Positions 57,561 to 64,000 of a stretch of DNA of 64,000 nucleotides are shown one piece after another. Every line of letters begins with the position of its first letter. Within the stretch, counting starts at the first letter, position 1. A program made the translations under genes and the position numbers. The DNA lies in assembly GCF_003597395.2 (NCBI RefSeq), contig NC_133777.1:55812641-55876640 (forward strand). The letters are read 5' to 3'. Source of the DNA: Chelonoidis abingdonii. Lineage: Eukaryota > Chordata > Testudines > Testudinidae. The notes beneath the pieces are model-generated. The model ran no database searches and was not told the origin of the DNA. It saw only the letters and a list, made by a program, of their open reading frames with translations.

Positions 57561-59260
57561 TGCCAGTACAAAAGTAAAGAAAAGAGGAATATAAAATTAC
57601 AACATACTAAAAATACTAGCCAATCTTCCCAACAGATCTGTGAGTGAGAAATTAATACCATTAGCAGAGTTGGATGTGGCACTCTCACCAAAGGTCTGTT
57701 TGTTCTGTCGCAGGTTCTTAATAGTACTTTTATTCCTTTACTAGTTACACAAGCACCAATTATTTTTACAAATAATATCTAATAAGTGATAAGAAACTGA
57801 TGCGTGCATGTTCTGAGTGGAACACCTGCCAAGCAAGGAGGCTGAGAGATTTGGGAGGTTTTAAAAAACTCCTACGATGTTAACTTATTAACATGGAGTG
57901 TGACAATCATGACAACAGCAAATAATGTATACAATTCAATCCTGAATATCTAAACCTCATTTATCTTGAGTTCTCTAGTATACAATAGGGTCTTGTCCTC
58001 TGATGTCTATTTATTACACTGAAAATTTCCTAGATTACCAAATGTCCATCATGAGATTTGATTAATCAAGGTTGTTCTTTAATATTATCCCATCAGAGAG
58101 ATAAGTTAATGAGTCTTTGAAGACACTCATACAAGAATATATGGCAACATTTTAAGGGGTAATTTTTCAGAAGCGTGTTAGAATTTAGCCAAGTAATAAG
58201 TGAATAAATACCCTGTAAACTGAATCCTGAAATGCCTTAAATAAACTCTTGATTAAATATATAATTTACATCTAAATAAGCATAAAACCATAACCTATTA
58301 CATCTAATTGGCTGAGCCTGTGAGGCCTTACACACAACTCAATGGTATAAATCTGTTTGTCTGTATTCATGTAATGCAATAATGACGGAATGTCACTCTG
58401 ATCAATTTAAAAATTTAAGGGAATGTTCAAGAAATGAATAGATTATTGATTTTGGGGAAAAATCAGAGCATTGCAAGCAGGGAAATGAGGGACAAATGAA
58501 GTCATTGTCATCTGTTTATAGCACCCATTTTTGGCTATCAGAACAATGATAACCCTGCTCATCTTCCTAACAGAGTTTAACATGTTGACCCACATATGCC
58601 TTCTCTTTCCAACACACAGAGTAGAAATAATTGCACTCCTTCTGGGAGCCATGGGGTGGATGCTCATCCAGAAGGGGACAAAAGCAGGCTTCCTTTCTCC
58701 CTCCTAATGTCCTGCCTCCTCAAAGCGTGTTCCATGGTGGGAAAGAGAGGAAACTAGATGTTCATTCTTCCCATCCAATCCCGGGGGAAGAAAGGAGGAA
58801 TTTAGGGAAAGGGGACATACATAGAACCCTTGGTATGGGGGAGGAGAATGCAATCAGGAGAACAGAGCCCCTGGTATGGTGGGGAGCAGGAAGAGGGAGA
58901 AACAGAATCCTGGCCTGATAGGGAGCTTGGGTTGCCCTGCTGTGAAGACGTGACTCCAAGATGGCATACTTGGATAATGGGGAGTTGTCACCCTGTCTTG
59001 TTTAGCTGGTGATGGAAGGTCCAGTTGTTTAGCCTTGTGCAATACCAAGACTTTGAATGGGAAACCACCAAAGGCAACTGCAAACAATCAAAACCACAGG
59101 AAGGTTTAAAAAAGAAAAAAGGAAACAAAAGGCTGTTTTCAGTATAAGACAGAGGAGAGGGATGCATTCTGGATCCATTCACTGGGAAAAACTTTTGTGG
59201 AGCAAGGATGTTTTCATGAATGTTTGGACCCTGGTTCTTGTGAAACAAGCCAACTCTGCA
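57561..59260. other. No gene recognised; G-rich units at 58790-58920
   Basis: Mostly AT-rich DNA. A short stretch near 58790-58920 has two to three loose units of 'ggaccatacatagaacccttggta'-like sequence, similar in style to the longer array at 60240-60720. Confidence 0.4.
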
Positions 59261-59750
59261 ATAGGCTGAACTTTGTGAGGAAAACCTACTCCATTAGACA
59301 GGAACAGTAACTATTAAAACTGTTGACCCAAGTTCTCGTTTTGTGACCAGGTTCACATTACAGCCATTTGTTCCCACCATTCTCTCTTGTTTCTAGTTAA
59401 ATCTTTAGTTTTTTCTTAAATAAATTTATTTTAAAGTGCTCACAAGTGCTGTGTGGTTTAAGCTAAAGCTAGTAAACTGGGGTACACTGCCCCTTTGTGA
59501 GCAGAGGATCTGGGATTATTTCTATGAGTAGCCAGTTTCTGGGGCTGGATATCACACGGGAATGATGCATGGGGTGCCCCTATTGTTAACCTGAAGTTAG
59601 GGCTGGCATAGTCCAGAGGAAACTGCTCAAGCGGCTGAAAGGCTGGTGGTGTTAGGGAGCTGATAATCTGCCAGGCAAAAGCAAGACTCCTTCACTCTGA
59701 AAGCAGGGGGAAAGAAGGCAAGTCACTGTCCCAGCTGAACTGTTCCCATG
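59260..59750. repeat. LTR-like repeat fragment
   Basis: Contains 'ctagttaaatctttagtttt', a poly(A) signal-like 'cttaaataaatttatttt' and 'taagctaaagctagtaaact', a layout resembling the 3' part of turtle LTR repeats. Borders not found. Confidence 0.35.
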
Positions 59751-60234
59751 AGTGTTTACAGTAAAAGTCTAAGCAGACCCCATTTGCTGAACTTGCAGTT
59801 AGATTACATTTATCCTAGGGGGGTTGCACAAAAGGGGGGGGGGTAGGCAGTGTTTTATACACCAAATCTGGATATGAAATTTCTTACTGGCTGAAAAGTC
59901 TACTTAAATTTAACTTATCTGACAAGTGGATATGCAACTCTGCAACGTAAGATGCCAAAATATTGAAGAAGCTCCCGTTAGCAGTCCATTTCCCCAAAAA
60001 AACACATTGGTGTTGGTCTCGCATATCATCATTAAAGCAGCCCTTTTCCACTTTCCTCTCCTTATTGCTCTTTATCTCATTCATTATACAGATACTCATT
60101 TCCCAAGTGAACCTCACTCTTTCCTCTCTTGGAGAGAGGTTGTTAAAACGTGTGGAAGCATGATAATCTGCCAGGCAAAAGCAAGACTCCTTCACTCTGA
60201 AAGCAGGGGGAAAGAAGGCAAGTCACTGTCCCAG
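59661..60234 (+). repeat. 74-bp exact direct repeat, copies 500 bp apart
   Basis: 59661-59734 and 60161-60234 are identical ('tgataatctgccaggcaaaa' through 'gtcactgtcccag'). The sequence between is unrelated AT-rich DNA. Confidence 0.95.
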
Positions 60235-60239
60235 GTCCC

Positions 60240-60725
60240 CTGAGAACTGTCATAGGGGGAGAAGGAAATGGGGAAGCAGATAGCCTCTGGCTTAAGGGAA
60301 GAGTGGGGGGCCCTTGTATGAGGGGAAGAGGGTAAGGGAGGACACAAAGAATCCCTATTGGGGGAAAATTGGGAAATTCCAGGTTGGGAGGAATGGGCAT
60401 GAACAGAGAGCCACTCCCATGGGGGGGAAGGTGGGAAAGTGGGGGATGGGGACAGACCGGAGCCCCTGGCAATGGGGGTAGAATGGGAAACGTGAGGCTA
60501 GGAGGCATACAGAACCCTTAGTAGCAGGAGATTGAGGACCCTGGTGTGGGGGAAGGGGGGAAGGGCAAGACGGTACACAAAGCCATTGTCCTGTGGGCAG
60601 ACTGGGGGAATGGTGGCAGAGAGGAAACTCAGGGAATGGGGACACACACAGAAACTCTGCCACGGTGGGGGAAAATGGGGACTCTGGATTGGGAGACTCT
60701 CAGAATATCTGGCAGGAGGAGTTAC
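60240..60725. repeat. Degenerate tandem array, roughly 55-65-bp unit
   Basis: Repeating pattern of 'gggaaa...ggggacacacagagcccctgg' with 'gggggaa' spacers, at least six weak units. Frames of about 100 codons on both strands (Pro-rich on the minus strand) are by-products of this pattern. Confidence 0.6.
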
Positions 60726-61429
60726 TGAAACAGATGGGAATGGGAGCTAACAGGGATGATGAAGGAATGCAAGAAGCCACTGGTGTGGTATGTGCAACAA
60801 ACCTGGCCTACCAAAACTGTGAAGTGTGAGACCCCCCACTACCTCCACCCTGTGTATATTTGAGATATAAATCATTACAGAACATGTGCTGTACGTACAC
60901 TACCAAGAGTGCTGTGCCAGATGTTAACTACATGTATCTACGGACTTCAGCGGGAGCTGTGGTGGTAAATCCTTGTAAACTGCTTTGAAAATGTAAGGGG
61001 TAGATATTGTTCCAGTGCATTTATTTTAATTAAGCTGTCAGATAGTAAATCAAGCAACACAATATATTATAATTAGGCAAACTTATTTTTAGGTTTTATT
61101 AGGTTCAAAAAATCAAATGAAATAACAGAAATATACTGGATTTCTTGGGTTAAAAATACTGGGCCTGTCTTTCCTTGCCTTATGATCATGAGTCAGACAG
61201 CAGATTCTGGCTGATTACTACTAAACAGACAATTTTATTTAGAAGTAGATCTGACTGGGAATTTTCTGATGAAAACTTTTTATCTGAAAATGCTGTTTCG
61301 TTTAAAAAAGAACTGCTCATGGGCACTTGTTTTCAGAAATATATCAGATTTGATGAAACTTTCATCTTGAAAGACTTCTTAGGTCCAGGTTGGAATTTCT
61401 GGTTAAAATGATAATAGCCAATATTCCAG
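60726..61429. other. No feature recognised
   Basis: AT-rich unique-looking sequence without supported genes. Confidence 0.4.
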
Positions 61430-61720
61430 TGGTGAGGGCAGTCACCATGGATGTGGGATCCAGGTTCAAGTCCCTAATTAACGGCAGGAACTTGAGCATC
61501 TGCCACACCCCACAAGTGCCCTAACCACCAAACTAGCGGCTCTCTCAATCTTTTCTAGCTGAGTGATCCACCTTAGTAAGTATTCACTGAGCCAGGGAGA
61601 AATGACACTGTATCCTGGTGGTTAGGGCTATACAGCTAGAGCAGGGACTTGAACTTTGGTCTCCCTAGTCCCACGTAAGTGCCTTAACCACTGGGCAATT
61701 GGCTATTCTAGAGTGCGAGT
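61430..61720. repeat. Inverted pair of tRNA-derived SINE-like pieces
   Basis: 'ggatccaggttcaagtccct' near 61458 contains a Pol III B-box (ggttcaagtcc). A second piece, 'ctggtggttagggctataca' to 'gtgccttaaccactgggc', lies at 61617-61700. The two read as related units, probably two insertions. Confidence 0.45.
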
Positions 61721-62860
61721 CTCATTTTTCGGGAAAATTTAACCCCAAAATAGAATGGGACACTTTTTGAAATCTCAAAATTTTTGATGGGATGGGAAAA
61801 CCATTTCCCACATAGTTCTATTTAGGAGTCAGTATTTTCCATGGGGCTAAAAAATTAAATGCATTCCTACATTAAACAAGTTCACATGCATCATCAGTTG
61901 CATCTCCCATGCATGTTTCATCATGCTGCCTCTTTTGAAAGCTATGCTAATTTTTGAACAATTTACTTACAGATCAGGATCTCAAGCAGCTCCTTTGTTT
62001 TTGTGGTGGTGGTGAAGCTACTACTCAGTACACAGTTGGAAGCTTTTTTGTTTGGAATCCAACACATACCATTGAAAACCGAGTCAGTGATATAGCATCA
62101 AACAGACAAGGTCATGTTGAAGGTGGCCATGTGCAGAATTTTAGAATTATAAAAAAAAGGGGGTTAATCCTAATCAAATGCCAAGGTTCTGGTACATTTA
62201 TTCCTTGATTATTATTAGTTACTATTTGAATTTTGTAGCACGAAGAGGTCCCAGTAAGGAACTGGGCCTCACTCTATTAGACTCTGTACCACAAGTAATG
62301 GAAGGATGATCTCTGCCCTAAAGATTCATATGCAGCTTCCTGCAGAGCAAGGTAGTACTTTAGATGACAAAGAGTATCGAAATTTGAATTTGAAGAGAGT
62401 ATTATTTTAAAAGGGTTGGGGGATAATGCTAAAAACAGAGCTCTAAATTTAATTTAAAATATACAGTTTAAACATTGCTTACAAGTAAGTAACAGCACTG
62501 TACAGACAGGTGGTGTTTGAACACCACCCACGATCAGTTATGAGATTATCATAAGCAAATGTAAAATTAAATGAGGACTATGAAAAAAGTGACATTTAAA
62601 AAGAACATACATAAAAAGCAAGGAGAGCCTAGCTTGTGTTAAGCAATACTGGATTAGAAAAAAAAATCAAGAAGGTGGTACAGTTAGACTCCAAGCGATG
62701 AATAATATAGACAAGTGTAATCACCATGCATTTCGTCAAGGTCTTTGATTTCACATGCTTATTCTTGCAATACATATGGGAACAAATAAAAAGCTTAAAC
62801 TTTATGCTCAAAGTAGTTAATTGAGTTTAGAATTATTTGTGATCAGTTTCCTTGTCTAGA
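61721..62860. other. No gene recognised
   Basis: AT-rich sequence ending in a poly-A run (62865-62880) at the edge of a gap. An 84-codon plus-strand frame at 61954-62208 has no motif. Confidence 0.4.
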
Positions 62861-62880
62861 CAGTAAAAAAAAAAAAAAAA

Positions 62881-62980
62881 NNNNNNNNNNNNNNNNNNNN
62901 NNNNNNNNNNNNNNNNNNNNNNNNNNNNNNNNNNNNNNNNNNNNNNNNNNNNNNNNNNNNNNNNNNNNNNNNNNNNNNNN
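62881..62980. other. Assembly gap (100 N)
   Basis: Conventional 100-N gap of unknown true size, immediately before the second copy of the 43-kb locus. Confidence 1.
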
Positions 62981-63720
62981 CCCCTTCTTCTATTTGTTAT
63001 AATATATTTCAATTATATTTAATTATAAATAAAAATCATTCCAAATACTATATAAATAAATATTGGAATATATAATTAAAATAATGATATTTAATTATAA
63101 ATAATACATAATTATTTGGAATTCCTCCTGGTAATCTTGTCTCTGCTCACCACAGTCTGCCTATCATAATCTGTCTCCAGCCATTAAGAAAGCCTCTTGT
63201 CTCTGTGTTCCTCTCTCTCCAATTCCTTGGTAGTCAGTTTCATTCTTCCATCAGCCTAAGGTACGGATGTTTCCTGAACCTGGCTGTCTAGGTATACCTC
63301 AGCTTCTCTGATTCTCAATAGCATCTCTCCTTCCCTTTCCAATCCAATGATCTTTTCTTCCAGCACAGCTACCAACTTGTACTTCATACATAAGAAGTCC
63401 CTTCTGGCTTCAGGCAGGGGGAGGTAAGAGGAGGGGGAAGGGACACAGCCATTGCAAGTCACAACCACGATTCCATTGCTGTCCGTCTGAAATCAAACAT
63501 AGAGCTGGACCTGGAAGGAAAGCCTCTCACACTCCCTCTCTAAATTCCCTCCAAAATTCTCCTCTTAGCTGCCTCTGTTCATGACTCTGAGTTCATAAGG
63601 CTTTTGGGTAAATTAATAAATAATACTTTGTTTTCAAGAAGCCTTGTTTGATTCACTTTAATCAGCCAACATCACAGGCTCCCAGAGTAAAAGAGCTCAC
63701 TGTCATCAAACCCAGTTAAC
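62981..63720 (+). repeat. Duplicated locus, copy B
   Basis: Same sequence and order as 43020-43735, with fewer missing bases. It begins within the CR1 5' border part ('ccccttcttctatttgttat') right after the gap. The flanking unique sequence, not just the repeats, is duplicated. Confidence 0.85.
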
Positions 63721-63917
63721 ACAGCTGGTAATGAGGGGGGCTACACTCCAGAGATCCTGTCTACAAATGTTTGGACCGTGTGGTTCCACCCAGAGGTGCA
63801 GGAAGCCAGGCCACTGAGAGGTGCACTCCAGAGGGACTAACGGGTCCAAAGCACAGATTGCCTGGTTACTGTGACAGACAGCAGCTGAACCAATATTCAA
63901 CAGTTTAGTGGCAAGTG
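63721..63917 (+). repeat. Duplicated locus, continuation of copy B
   Basis: Corresponds to the damaged 43736-43904. Matching landmarks are 'agccaggcca', 'gcacagattgcctggtt' against 'gctacagattgcgtgtt', and 'cagtttagtggcaagtg' against 'ctagttagtgcaat'. No gene is seen. Confidence 0.65.
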
Positions 63918-64000
63918 CTGGGCCGGTGCAAGGATGTTTTGCACCCTAGGTGAAATTTCCACGTTGATCCCTCCCCCGTCCCTGAGCCCCACCCCAAGGC
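63918..64000. mobile_element. hAT element ('cagggccggtgcaa' family), left end, cut by window edge
   Basis: Starts 'ctgggccggtgcaaggatgt', preceded by ggcaagtg at 63910-63917, the same 8-mer that follows the right end of the 43905-44543 copy. So it is a duplicate of that insertion. Confidence 0.8.

Noticed and set aside
60143..60750. Pro-rich and Gly-rich ORFs of 70-121 codons
   Set aside because: Follow the period of the degenerate tandem array at 60240-60725; no conserved domain.
61954..62208. Plus-strand ORF preceded by 'cttacag', considered as an exon
   Set aside because: No good donor, no recognisable product, and no neighbouring exon on the plus strand.
1..64000. CRISPR arrays, operons, rRNA or tRNA genes
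   Set aside because: No regular spacer array, no rRNA match and no intact tRNA were seen; B-box matches belong to SINE remnants. The window is vertebrate nuclear DNA.

Overview
This is a vertebrate nuclear window, almost certainly from a turtle. The evidence is repeat content: CR1 LINE 3' regions, short hAT/MITE families with clear target-site duplications (TSDs), the abundant chelonian repeat with the 'aagtgggt...cccacgaaa' hairpin, a foldback element with 'agggctgtc' ends, and DIRS-type retroelement remains. No bacterial, organellar or CRISPR feature is present.

One host gene is supported, on the minus strand. Six phase-compatible exons run from 32.4 kb down to the stop codon at 4975-4977: 32287-32416, 31748-31790, 20103-20178, 15515-16111, 8295-8623 and 4975-5160. 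They encode the cytoplasmic tail of an ENTREP/FAM189-family protein (endosomal transmembrane epsin interactor; ITCH/NEDD4-type ligase adaptor). ENTREP1 (FAM189A2) is the best guess for the paralogue. The tail holds the PPxY-containing segment, a serine-rich middle, the conserved 'HMEEAI' block and the C-terminal 'RPHSL...RET' end. The N-terminal membrane exons were not found and probably lie upstream at higher coordinates. The PPxY exon carries an apparent 1-base deletion in a G/C run.

The rest is intron and intergenic DNA rich in mobile elements. 0-5 kb: gene 3' end and flank. 5-15 kb: introns with MITEs. 15-32 kb: the serine-rich exon, a hAT interrupted by an N gap, a DIRS remnant (23.2-25.6 kb), a solo LTR (26.0-26.7 kb) and a hAT nested in a MITE (26.8-27.5 kb). 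32.9-40.3 kb: foldback element pieces, an extreme T-rich block, an N gap and an LTR-like block. 40-54 kb: CR1 and at least five hAT insertions. 54-64 kb: more MITEs, a 74-bp exact direct repeat, an N gap, and a second copy of the 43-44 kb locus.

Assembly quality is uneven. The 43.7-43.9 kb stretch, the T-rich block at 33.9-34.7 kb, the single N at 39418 and the 43/63 kb duplication all look like assembly or consensus faults. I see no convincing new biological system. The most useful observations are the gene model with its frameshift, the nested insertions, a hAT carrying an exon-like membrane-anchor ORF, and the likely misassemblies.
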